This document shows positions 56,307 to 64,000 of a DNA stretch of 64,000 nucleotides, piece after piece (positions within the stretch are counted from its first letter, which is position 1; each line of letters opens with the position of its first letter). The stretch covers positions 3,534,001 through 3,598,000 of the forward strand of contig CALNYT010000002.1 in NCBI GenBank assembly GCA_942490885.1. The letters are read 5' to 3'. The position numbers and the translations under genes are program-made. The notes beneath the pieces were generated by a model. The model was not told the origin of the DNA. It worked only from the letters and a program-made list of their open reading frames with translations, and did not search any database. Origin of the DNA: Oceanirhabdus sp942490885 (lineage in GTDB: Bacteria > Bacillota > Clostridia > Clostridiales > Clostridiaceae).

Positions 56307-57869
56307 CTAAACATAAATCTCGAATAAATTTTTATTTTCAATATTTGTTATTTCTTCTTTGAACTCTTTATTCTTATTAAAATTGAAGATTAGTAAATAC
56401 CCTTTATTCAACCCATGTATATTCAAGTAATCACATAGTTGCTTTATTCCATCTTCATGATATTTTGGACCTCTCCATATTTTCATTTCAATTATATATT
56501 TAAAACTATTATAAGTTATTACTAAGTCTAATCTTTTTTCTTCTGATATTTGGACTTCTTTAAAATCAAATCCTGTTCCATTAATTATAGGTTTTATAAA
56601 TGCTAGAAATAATAATCTGCCATGATGTTCTATAAACTCTTCGTCTTTAGATGAATATTGTTCTTTCATAAATTGCTGAAATCTTTTAAGGATTTTTTCT
56701 ATATCAAGTTCTCCATTTTCTTTTATAAAGCTTGACTTAATGTTGTACAAACTCATATTTTTCGCAGTTGTTCTTATTTTTGATATCATATAATTGTAGA
56801 TTATTTCTTCAAATATCTTACTGCTTATTTCCACGCCATCTTCACCCTTATTAAAAATACCATAGGTTAATCCTATACTTATTGTGGGGTCTAATGGGTT
56901 GAAAATTATTTGTTCTCCATCAATTAAAATTCTCTTTGTTAACTCATAAAGCTCATTATCATTTTCTAAGTTTTTTACAATGCTTTCAAATAAAGTATTA
57001 ACTTCTTCATTAATTATTTTTGCTGCTTTCCTAACCTCTTGTATAGTCCAAGGTCTTTTGCAATCTTTGTTTATTTTTTCATCAATAATTTGACATAATC
57101 TACTTACTAAATAAGGGTATCCATTTGTAAAAAAATACAATTCATCACTAATTGATTTAATGTCAAAGTCTAAGTTGTTAACTTTTGAATACTCTTCTAA
57201 CATAGTAGAAATCTCTTCAGTTGAAAAACTCATATCTACATTAAAATCAACTGCTATATTCCACGGTGAATTATACTTTGTCTCTTCTTCGGTTCGTAGT
57301 TTTAATTTCAGACTCTTAACATCGTACATTCCAACTAAAATAACTGATTTAAAGGTATAATCTTTACCAACTTCCCTAGCTAAATATTTATTTCTAAGCA
57401 TTCCTATAAAACTTAAAAACAGTTGGTTATTTGAGCTTTTATCTACTTCATCTATTAATAAAACAACTTCTTTTGAAGCTTCCTTGACAAAATTGGTTAT
57501 TACCCTGGATAAATCTTTTATATTATTTACATTATCAGATAAAGAAATAAGCCTTCTACTCTCTTCTTCATTAGTTAACTCTATATTCTCGCTTAATAGT
57601 TCAATAAAAACCTTCGAAAACTCTTCTTCATCTTGAAAAATCTTATCACCAATTCCTTCAAAGCTGATACTTATAACTAAATATTTTTCTGCTATATCAT
57701 TAACTAATCCATTTAATGTTGTTGTTTTGCCATATTGTCTTGGTCTATTTATAGTAAAATAAAACTCATTATCTATAAGTTCTCGTATTTGTTCAAGTTT
57801 ATTGCTGATATCTACCATATAATGTTTTCTGGAAACGCAAACTCCTGTGCTATTAAATCTTTTTTTCAT
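56307..57869 (-). CDS. P-loop ATPase with C-terminal nuclease-like domain
   Basis: A 520-residue protein. The N-terminal AAA-like ATPase has Walker A as R-P-R-Q-Y-G-K-T-T (42-50) and Walker B V-V-L-L-I-D-E-V-D near 138-146. The C-terminal 110 residues look like a PD-(D/E)XK nuclease: R-L-D-L-V-I-T-Y-N, then Y-I-I-E-M-K-I-W-R. Such proteins are widespread and unnamed; some resemble STAND or transposon-linked ATPases. It lies alone, with its own terminator, among defence-type genes. The start has only a weak ribosome binding site. Confidence 0.75.
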   Translation of the reverse strand: MKKRFNSTGVCVSRKHYMVDISNKLEQIRELIDNEFYFTINRPRQYGKTTTLNGLVNDIAEKYLVISISFEGIGDKIFQDEEEFSKVFIELLSENIELTNEEESRRLISLSDNVNNIKDLSRVITNFVKEASKEVVLLIDEVDKSSNNQLFLSFIGMLRNKYLAREVGKDYTFKSVILVGMYDVKSLKLKLRTEEETKYNSPWNIAVDFNVDMSFSTEEISTMLEEYSKVNNLDFDIKSISDELYFFTNGYPYLVSRLCQIIDEKINKDCKRPWTIQEVRKAAKIINEEVNTLFESIVKNLENDNELYELTKRILIDGEQIIFNPLDPTISIGLTYGIFNKGEDGVEISSKIFEEIIYNYMISKIRTTAKNMSLYNIKSSFIKENGELDIEKILKRFQQFMKEQYSSKDEEFIEHHGRLLFLAFIKPIINGTGFDFKEVQISEEKRLDLVITYNSFKYIIEMKIWRGPKYHEDGIKQLCDYLNIHGLNKGYLLIFNFNKNKEFKEEITNIENKNLFEIYV

Positions 57870-57994
57870 AACTCTATAAATGCACCACCGTTCTTAATTA
57901 TATCTTCCTAATTAATTATACCCTAAATAAATGATTGGTAAAACAAGCTTAATTGAAACATCTCCTAATAACCCAATCCCTCTACTTCTTTTCA

Positions 57995-59191
57995 TTACCA
58001 CCGTCCCCATCCTCCATACTGTTGAGGTGCTTGCCCCTTACTTTCATCAATTATTGGTCTTAAAAGCTTTGTATCTGTATCTTCAATATCAACTACTTCA
58101 ATATTAAACCTCCACTCATCACCATAATCAAATAAGTATAGAAATTTTTGTTTTTTATAAAGTTGAAGCTCTCCTACTTTAACTTTATTTGAAGATGGTT
58201 CTTCATTTTCATATGGAGATGAAATTCTATTATTTGACCACGCTTTTCCATCCATAAAAAACGAATATAAATGATCATTATCAAGAGCAAAAGCTTCTTG
58301 TATACAATTATGTAAATCTTCCATAGTATGTTGTGATGACAGCTTGAGTTTTGACCATACGCCTCTACTTAGTGTCACCTTAAGTGTATAAATGCCTTCA
58401 TTAGTGTTATGTTTTTCCCTTGGTAATGTATTTTTAAGTTCTCCTTTTTTAAATAATCTTTTAAACACTTCGCAAAATGGTTCACTAAATTCAACATTAA
58501 AATTCCCCTGACTTTTACAATGTTGCAAATTCCATTCTTCCAAATGTCTTTTATCACATAAAATCTTAATGATTTCTGATCCTAATTCATTTATTGTTAT
58601 TTTACCTGGAATAAAACTTCGCTTAACATCTATTTTTGATTTTATTTCTTGGTTTTCCTCAATATCCATTAGTCTAAAATACGAAAAATATAAAAGTATT
58701 GTACTATACATCCTTATATTGCCTTGAATCAGTATAGTTTCATTTGCTCTTACTGAATACAGATCTCTTAAAACTTCATCTACTACGTATTCATTAATAT
58801 CATCATAAGTTTGAAACTTCATATTTTCAAAATCGCAATCAACCCACAATGTCTCTAATAGAAAAATATATTTTTCTGTATTATTTAGTTCATTATACTT
58901 TTTAAGTCTATCAGTTGACTTTAATACAAGTTTACCACCTTTTGCTGATGTTATGACAGCTAACTTGCCGCTGAGAGATAAATTGTAAAATAAATGTATC
59001 AATGGATAAAAAAGCTGATTTGATTTAAGTGTAACATCATTTTCCTCAATGCTCATAAACTCATTTAATTCATATAAAAACTTTGGTGAAATGTATTGTT
59101 TTGTTTTACTTACAGTAACTTCATTATTACTCAAATAATCTGTAAAGATAGAAAAATCACTTAAAAATTTACTAATTTTATTTTCAAACAT
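57995..59191 (-). CDS. pRiA4b ORF3-family protein with N-terminal extension
   Basis: A 398-residue protein. Residues 265-398 match the plasmid pRiA4b ORF-3/IS1096-TnpR passenger family: L-K-V-T-L-S-R-G-V-W, H-L-Y-S-F-F-M-D-G and L-F-D-Y-G-D-E-W-R-F-N-I, with Q-A-P-Q-Q-Y-G-G near the end. The usual C-terminal tail is missing, since a stop follows G-R-W. The first 260 residues are an unrecognised helical domain. The family is common on mobile DNA but has no firmly known function. It sits between two probable defence genes on the same strand and could be part of one of their units. Confidence 0.75.
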   Translation of the reverse strand: MFENKISKFLSDFSIFTDYLSNNEVTVSKTKQYISPKFLYELNEFMSIEENDVTLKSNQLFYPLIHLFYNLSLSGKLAVITSAKGGKLVLKSTDRLKKYNELNNTEKYIFLLETLWVDCDFENMKFQTYDDINEYVVDEVLRDLYSVRANETILIQGNIRMYSTILLYFSYFRLMDIEENQEIKSKIDVKRSFIPGKITINELGSEIIKILCDKRHLEEWNLQHCKSQGNFNVEFSEPFCEVFKRLFKKGELKNTLPREKHNTNEGIYTLKVTLSRGVWSKLKLSSQHTMEDLHNCIQEAFALDNDHLYSFFMDGKAWSNNRISSPYENEEPSSNKVKVGELQLYKKQKFLYLFDYGDEWRFNIEVVDIEDTDTKLLRPIIDESKGQAPQQYGGWGRW

Positions 59192-59319
59192 ATCTTAAAC
59201 TTCTCCTTTTTTTACTACTGTAAGTATACCCTAATTGTATGATTAATTAAAGAAATGAAAGAAAATATCAACGTGCTGGATTCAAAGAAGGAATAATTCT
59301 TGAAAAAGTGTATGAATAA

Positions 59320-59341
59320 AGAGAACCACCACTGGTTCTCT
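59320..59341 (-). terminator. Terminator of the second helicase gene
   Basis: GAGAACCA and TGGTTCTC form an 8-bp stem around CCAC (59321-59340), followed on the minus strand by TTTATTC. It lies five bases after the helicase stop. Confidence 0.7.
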
Positions 59342-59345
59342 CCTT

Positions 59346-61862
59346 CTACTTCTCATACCTCTTCTCCAATCTACCCTTATAAAACTCCACTGCTCTAAAA
59401 TTAACAGCATCAACAAAATGTTTCTTAAACTCAACATTATCTATGAATTTCTTCAATTCATCATTCAAACACATTTCTCCATTATCCATATAGAAAAACT
59501 GACTACTTGATTTCAAAAGAAACTTAACTGGGTTTTTCTTTGCAAGAGAAACATATTCTTTCTTACCCCACGATTTATAGTTCTTAGTACTCTCATCCCT
59601 TGTTAGATCACAAGCATTTGACCCTTTGGAATAGAACTCTTTAAAGCTTTCATATAAATCATCATCATTAATTTTCATCTTCACATTACCATTATTATAA
59701 AATGCTAATAATACAGGCATCTTGTAAGTCTTGCTCATGCTGGTTTCTTCAATCATATTTATAAAATCTTCAGCTATAGTACCCGTAAGAGCTATTTCAT
59801 CTTTCATCAACTCGTTATTTTTATTGAGAAAACCTAAATACCCTTTGAATAAATTTAGAGCTTTCTTCTTTTTCATATTCTCATAAATATCATCATCCAT
59901 ATAAGTAAATATTTCAACTCTTGATGGTATATGCTCTAGATCTTCTTTGATTCTGTAGAACTCTTCCAGTATCTTATCCCCTATCTTTTTCTGTTTCTCA
60001 TCCATTTCTCTGAACATATCAATAAGTTCAATATCAAAATCAATCTGACATTCCTCTGGTAGTTCTTCTTCTGTTGGTATTACCTTTTTAAGCCCTCTTG
60101 TATTTCCTGTGTCCTCAAATTTCTTTCCTTTTAAAAGATGTGGTATGAGGTTAGCTTTCTTATAGTTACCAATAAAATCTAGCACGTTAAGATATTGCTT
60201 ATCCTTATGTAATCTTAATCCTCTTCCTAATTGCTGCAAGAAAACCGTGGGTGATTCTGTTGGTCTTAGGAACATAACCATATCTATTGCTTTAACATCT
60301 ATCCCCTCGTTGAACATATCAACTGAGAAAATAATATCAACTTCTCCCTGCTCTAATGCTCTTAGTGCACTTTCCCTATCACATGAGAATTCTCCCCGTG
60401 CTCCACTATAAACTGCATATGATTTTATTCCATTATCATTAAAGAACTTTGCCATGCTCTCAGCATGTATCTTTGTTGAACAAAACCCCAGTGCTCTCTT
60501 ACTATTGAATTTTCTATAATGCTTCAATATCAGATTAGCTCTTTCTATCTTTATAAGTTCTTTCTCCAATTGTTTCTCAACATACTTACCCTTAACCATA
60601 TCTATATTGGAATAATCAGTGGAACTATCATAAATACCATAATATCTAAATGGACATAACCATCCTTTATTTATCGCCTCTCTAAGACCAACTTCATATA
60701 CCACATTATAATCACACAATGCATATACATCTTTATTATCCAATCTATCCGGTGTAGCAGTTAATCCCAGCATGAACTTAGGCTTGAAGTACTCTATGAT
60801 ATTCTTATAATTATTTGCCACAGCATGATGAAATTCATCAATAACCACATAATCAAAGTGCTCTTTTGAAAAATACTCATCATTCAAATATTCCTTCTTC
60901 CCAAGAGTCTGAACACTTGCAAATACCATATCACCTTTAACTTCTTTACTATCCCCATTAAATATACATGTCTCTTTATCAGGATAAACAAGCTTAAATG
61001 TATTCTCAGCCTGTTTTAGTATATCCACCTTATGAACAACAAAGAGAATCCTTTTAAACTTTTCACAATCAAAAGCAGCAAGAAAAGTCTTCCCTATACC
61101 TGTGGCAGCAACAACCAAGGCTTTATCTAAACCTTCTTCCCGACTTTTTTCCAACATATCAAGTGCTTCTATCTGAGCACCTTTAGGTTGATACATCTCC
61201 ACTACATTAGAATTGTCCTCTTCATCATACTTTTCTAGAGTATTTGTAACCTTAGGTCTTACCCATGAATCTGAATATCTTTTAAGCTCCTCATCATTCA
61301 AGATAATACTCTTATTATAAAATAATCTCTCAAACTCATCACAATAAGTTTTAAAATCCTCTTCATTGTTTCTCTTTCTTATCCTGTAATTCCACTCCAC
61401 TCCGTATGTTAAAGCAGACTTTGAAATATTAGAAGAACCTATGAAGATATCACCATCCCCATCCTCATAATGCACTATGTATGCCTTTGGATGAAAGCTC
61501 CTATTCTTCTCACTATAAAATCTCATATCAGCCTTATCACCATTAATTGCTTTCAATAGATATAAAGCCGATGGTTGAGTTATCCCTAAATAATTCCCTG
61601 TTAGAATTCTTATCTTCTTATCCTGATTCCCCTCTTGATCACCATATCGCTCAATAATCTCCTTCAAAGTATCCTCAAGAATTCGAACTCCACTTTCCAT
61701 AATAAAAGCTACTATTATATCTATCCTACATGCCCTTTTAAATGCTTCCTTCAAGGGATCAATCAGCTGATTCCCATCCTCTCCAGTAAAACATCTATTA
61801 TTTATCTCAATACCCTTTTCGGATATATTTTCTATTGAAACTTCTTTAATCACATCTGTCAC
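59346..61862 (-). CDS. PLD-nuclease/SF2 helicase, second type
   Basis: An 838-residue protein. The N-terminal phospholipase-D-like nuclease has H124-x-K126 and G-S-S-N (142-145). The SF2 helicase core has A-T-G-I-G-K-T (253-259), D342-E-F-H345 and Q-Q-L-G-R-G-L-R near 570. It shares design with 880-3834 but diverges in sequence and lacks part of the C-terminal region. The likely start is GTG at 61853 (codon 4), six bases after AGAGGTG, as in the partial copy at 55743-55997. A translocating nuclease for foreign DNA is inferred from the family. Fragments of the same gene lie on both sides, so the region has been duplicated. Confidence 0.85.
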   Translation of the reverse strand: MTDVIKEVSIENISEKGIEINNRCFTGEDGNQLIDPLKEAFKRACRIDIIVAFIMESGVRILEDTLKEIIERYGDQEGNQDKKIRILTGNYLGITQPSALYLLKAINGDKADMRFYSEKNRSFHPKAYIVHYEDGDGDIFIGSSNISKSALTYGVEWNYRIRKRNNEEDFKTYCDEFERLFYNKSIILNDEELKRYSDSWVRPKVTNTLEKYDEEDNSNVVEMYQPKGAQIEALDMLEKSREEGLDKALVVAATGIGKTFLAAFDCEKFKRILFVVHKVDILKQAENTFKLVYPDKETCIFNGDSKEVKGDMVFASVQTLGKKEYLNDEYFSKEHFDYVVIDEFHHAVANNYKNIIEYFKPKFMLGLTATPDRLDNKDVYALCDYNVVYEVGLREAINKGWLCPFRYYGIYDSSTDYSNIDMVKGKYVEKQLEKELIKIERANLILKHYRKFNSKRALGFCSTKIHAESMAKFFNDNGIKSYAVYSGARGEFSCDRESALRALEQGEVDIIFSVDMFNEGIDVKAIDMVMFLRPTESPTVFLQQLGRGLRLHKDKQYLNVLDFIGNYKKANLIPHLLKGKKFEDTGNTRGLKKVIPTEEELPEECQIDFDIELIDMFREMDEKQKKIGDKILEEFYRIKEDLEHIPSRVEIFTYMDDDIYENMKKKKALNLFKGYLGFLNKNNELMKDEIALTGTIAEDFINMIEETSMSKTYKMPVLLAFYNNGNVKMKINDDDLYESFKEFYSKGSNACDLTRDESTKNYKSWGKKEYVSLAKKNPVKFLLKSSSQFFYMDNGEMCLNDELKKFIDNVEFKKHFVDAVNFRAVEFYKGRLEKRYEK

Positions 61863-61955
61863 CTCTTTTGGGGGACTGTCACCACCCGAAATATGTAAAA
61901 CAAGGTAAAAAAAGAACCCTTTTATATACTTATCTTACTATATATATCCATATTA
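61610..61955 (-). repeat. Duplicated helicase 5' segment, copy B
   Basis: Matches copy A at 55743-56095: the first 76 codons or so of the helicase, its ribosome binding site and about 95 bases upstream, with GGGGGACTGTCACCACCCG and TACTATATATATCCATATT again. The conserved upstream part probably holds the promoter. Confidence 0.85.
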
Positions 61956-61979
61956 AGCATTTCTTTTATAAAAATAATA

Positions 61980-62006
61980 TGTAAAAGGTAGTGGTTTCCC
62001 ACTACC
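61980..62006 (-). terminator. Terminator of the ATPase gene at 62079-63791
   Basis: GGTAGTGG (61987-61994) pairs with CCACTACC (61999-62006); the minus strand then reads TTTTAC. It lies 73 bases after the stop. Confidence 0.7.
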
Positions 62007-62078
62007 TCAATTATATCTTTACAATTCAAGAAGTCTGTCTTCTACACAATATATATCATCTAAATCTGATACAGCTCT

Positions 62079-63791
62079 TTATATAAGTACTTCCTTATTA
62101 ACTACACACTTATCTCCTACAAATACTATAGCCCACTTTTTTAAATTCTCTATCTTCTTAAGCTCGTATGATGTTTTATACTTTTCAAGCTGAATTATTG
62201 CTTCATCTAATCTTTCCTTAACTATAGCTTCTCCATTTTCCTTATATTCTCTCTTAGAAATATACTTTAACTCAAAAATCGCAAAATATGATGGTTCTAT
62301 ATTTACTTGCTTTAAAAGTGCTATATCAATATATCCTTTTTCTACTTCATACTCTGATTTTACCAAATATATTTTACTTAAAAAACAATAAGTTAAGAAA
62401 ATTAATTTTACATATTTTTCATCAAACTTTATATAATCTCTATTTGATAATTTATTTAAAGTTTTCTCAACAATTTGTATTAACTTAGAATTATCTGCTT
62501 TTTGTGCTATAGATTTTATGGCACTCCTAATATCTGTAGTATTTAACTCATATTCTATATCTTCTTTAAGTTTCTTACCAAAATAATCAAAATATAATTC
62601 TCTTATTACATTATTAGGTACTGTTAATACTACATCTCCTAAATCTTCTCTTTTTATAGTGAGCATTCCTAGATAAAATAATAAAGATTTAAAATCATCC
62701 TCTTCAAAATCCTTTTCCATACTAAACTGACTGGTTATAGCAGTAATTATTTCTTCTCCTTGTAGCACTTTATCTAATACCTTCATGTTCTTATCTTTAT
62801 CTTTTAATTCAAACATATATCCAAGCTTTCCATAATCACTGGCGATATTTTTATCTATTAATTCTCTTGGTCCCTTACCAAAATCTTGATAATGCTTCAA
62901 ATAATATAAAATCATATCACTATTAAATAACCTTATTTCTGAGCTTTCAGAAAATAAATATCCATTATAATTCTTTCTAAGCTCCTCTACAAGATTATCT
63001 AATTCTTCTTTTTTAAAAATATTTTTTGATGTATTTAATATTAATGTTCTTACTTCTTCTTCAGTAAATCCCATCATTTCATTAAATCTAGGGTCTCTTG
63101 TTATATCACTAGCAATATTAAACCCTGAAGTTAAACTATCTAATGTTATAGGACTTACGCCTGTAGCAAATATTCTTTTTACTATACTTTCAGTTCCTGT
63201 TTTAAGCACTTCATACCATTTTCTAACAAACCCAGTTTTGCTTATTATTTCAGAGAACATATCTGTTTTAAAACTTAATAGTTCATTAGCAAAATGATCA
63301 TATTCATCTATAATAACATACAAAGGTTTATCTATTTTATATGTTATATCTCCTAAGAAATCCTCAAAAACAGATGCTGGGAACCCTGTATTATTATAAT
63401 TTAATTCTATATTGTATTTATTTCCAAATTCCTTAAAGGAATTATTTATTGTTCTTAAAAAACTTTCTTCTAAACTTTTTTTAGAATCAGTATCTAACTT
63501 AGAAAAATTGAATTTAAGTACATAGTAGCTATTCTTCTCTTTTGTAGTATTCTTACCTATATAAGTATTTCCAAATACCTTATGAAAATCATCTTTTGTA
63601 TTTATATCATAATAATTTTCTAAAACAGAAGTAAATAAACTTTTACCAAATCTTCTTGGTCTTAAAAAGAATATATATGGAGCATGTAACTGTTCTAACT
63701 TCTCTATATGTTTTGTTTTATCTACAAATATATAATTATCCTCTATTAATGTCTTATAATTACTAATTCCATAAGGTAACTTCTTGCTCAT
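62079..63791 (-). CDS. AAA-ATPase-like protein with PDDEXK_9-type C-terminus
   Basis: A 570-residue protein starting M-S-K-K-L-P-Y-G-I-S-N-Y, chosen because GGGAGGGATTTTC directly precedes this ATG. The N-terminal part is the AAA-ATPase-like family (Y-I-F-V-D-K-T-K-H then F-F-L-R-P-R-R-F-G-K-S-L-F-T-S, a Walker A), and Y-V-I-I-D-E-Y-D-H-F-A gives Walker B. The C-terminal part has F-A-I-F-E-L-K-Y-I-S, the nuclease-like core of the PDDEXK_9 family. Such proteins are abundant, of unknown function and often found in many copies. It differs from 56307-57869 in detail. Confidence 0.85.
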   Translation of the reverse strand: MSKKLPYGISNYKTLIEDNYIFVDKTKHIEKLEQLHAPYIFFLRPRRFGKSLFTSVLENYYDINTKDDFHKVFGNTYIGKNTTKEKNSYYVLKFNFSKLDTDSKKSLEESFLRTINNSFKEFGNKYNIELNYNNTGFPASVFEDFLGDITYKIDKPLYVIIDEYDHFANELLSFKTDMFSEIISKTGFVRKWYEVLKTGTESIVKRIFATGVSPITLDSLTSGFNIASDITRDPRFNEMMGFTEEEVRTLILNTSKNIFKKEELDNLVEELRKNYNGYLFSESSEIRLFNSDMILYYLKHYQDFGKGPRELIDKNIASDYGKLGYMFELKDKDKNMKVLDKVLQGEEIITAITSQFSMEKDFEEDDFKSLLFYLGMLTIKREDLGDVVLTVPNNVIRELYFDYFGKKLKEDIEYELNTTDIRSAIKSIAQKADNSKLIQIVEKTLNKLSNRDYIKFDEKYVKLIFLTYCFLSKIYLVKSEYEVEKGYIDIALLKQVNIEPSYFAIFELKYISKREYKENGEAIVKERLDEAIIQLEKYKTSYELKKIENLKKWAIVFVGDKCVVNKEVLI

Positions 63792-63899
63792 GAAAATCCC
63801 TCCCCTTGCTAAAACACTCTGGATTTTACTTATATTATACCCTAATCTCTCCATTTATAAAACAAGCATCCCCAAATAATAAAGCCATGAAAGGAATCA

Positions 63900-63965
63900 T
63901 AAAAAATAGGACTAAATCAGCAAACCCCCATGTTTAAAAGATTTCCTAATTTAGTCCTATTATAA
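63900..63965 (-). terminator. Terminator near the right edge
   Basis: ATAGGACTAAAT (63906-63917) pairs with ATTTAGTCCTAT (63949-63960). On the minus strand it is followed by TTTTTTA, so it ends transcription coming from beyond the window. Confidence 0.75.
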
Positions 63966-64000
63966 CAGCACCATCAATAACCACATAATCAAAGTGCTCC
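63946..64000 (-). pseudogene. Internal helicase fragment, cut by the window edge
   Basis: 28 bases (63972-63999) match 60836-60863 exactly and encode E-H-F-D-Y-V-V-I-D of the helicase motif II. The copy then lacks ten bases, losing E-F-H, and ends in a stop at 63946 within a terminator. It is a third piece of the same helicase family, running off the right edge. Confidence 0.7.

Noticed and set aside
1..64000. CRISPR arrays, rRNA, tRNA genes and a replication origin
   Set aside because: I found no regularly spaced repeats, no rRNA-like or cloverleaf sequence and no DnaA-box cluster; a covariance-model scan could still find a small RNA that I missed.

Overview
The DNA is very AT-rich and gene-dense. 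It carries a gerK-type spore germination locus, HadBC/FldBC-type radical 2-hydroxyacyl-CoA dehydratase genes, strong AGGAGG-type ribosome binding sites and many U-tailed terminators. Together these point to an anaerobic, spore-forming Firmicute, most likely a Clostridium; I cannot name the species from sequence alone.

Layout. (1) 1-6.5 kb: an orphan HslV/proteasome-like peptidase, a Nudix hydrolase plus PLD-nuclease/SF2-helicase pair that looks like a defence module, a decayed Rpn-type nuclease/transposase gene and a SEC-C protein. (2) 6.5-9.9 kb: gene remnants, a secreted beta-rich protein, a 98-bp imperfect palindrome and a 5'-damaged YitT gene. (3) 9.9-22.8 kb: a metabolic regulon on the minus strand. 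A small membrane protein, a FadN-type hydratase/dehydrogenase, a thiolase, a family III CoA-transferase, a dehydratase activator, both dehydratase subunits and an Fe-S flavin enoate reductase lie downstream of a perfect sigma-54 promoter, next to a PAS/sigma-54 activator. The set could turn a 2-hydroxy acid into its enoyl-CoA, then send it either to thiolytic cleavage or to reduction. (4) 23-28 kb: a broken unknown gene, then a PucR-type regulator, an amidohydrolase and a CapA-like metallophosphatase. (5) 28.5-32.6 kb: gerKA, gerKC and a small membrane gene facing gerKB. (6) 32.6-36.5 kb: a second Rpn remnant, a complete ISAs1-family insertion sequence with a 10-bp target duplication that splits a small two-gene operon, and a C39-like peptidase gene with one in-frame UGA.

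(7) 36.9-55.3 kb: a complete DNA phosphorothioation island. The modification genes dndC-dndD-dndE-dndA, behind an XRE regulator, run on the plus strand. They converge on a minus-strand block holding the restriction genes dptF-dptG-dptH, a decayed gene, a DndB/DGQHR gene, and a 732-residue protein translationally coupled to dndB. In that protein I find two internally duplicated HEPN-like segments, each with an R-x4-H motif. This DndB plus tandem-HEPN pair, embedded in a Dnd island, is the best candidate here for an undescribed component.

(8) 55.3-64 kb: more defence-like genes on the minus strand. There are two ATPases with C-terminal nuclease-like regions, a pRiA4b/ORF3-family protein and a second PLD-nuclease/SF2-helicase. 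Two broken copies of that helicase lie nearby, a 5' fragment with its whole upstream region at 55.7-56.1 kb and an internal fragment at the right edge of the window, so the segment has been duplicated and partly lost.
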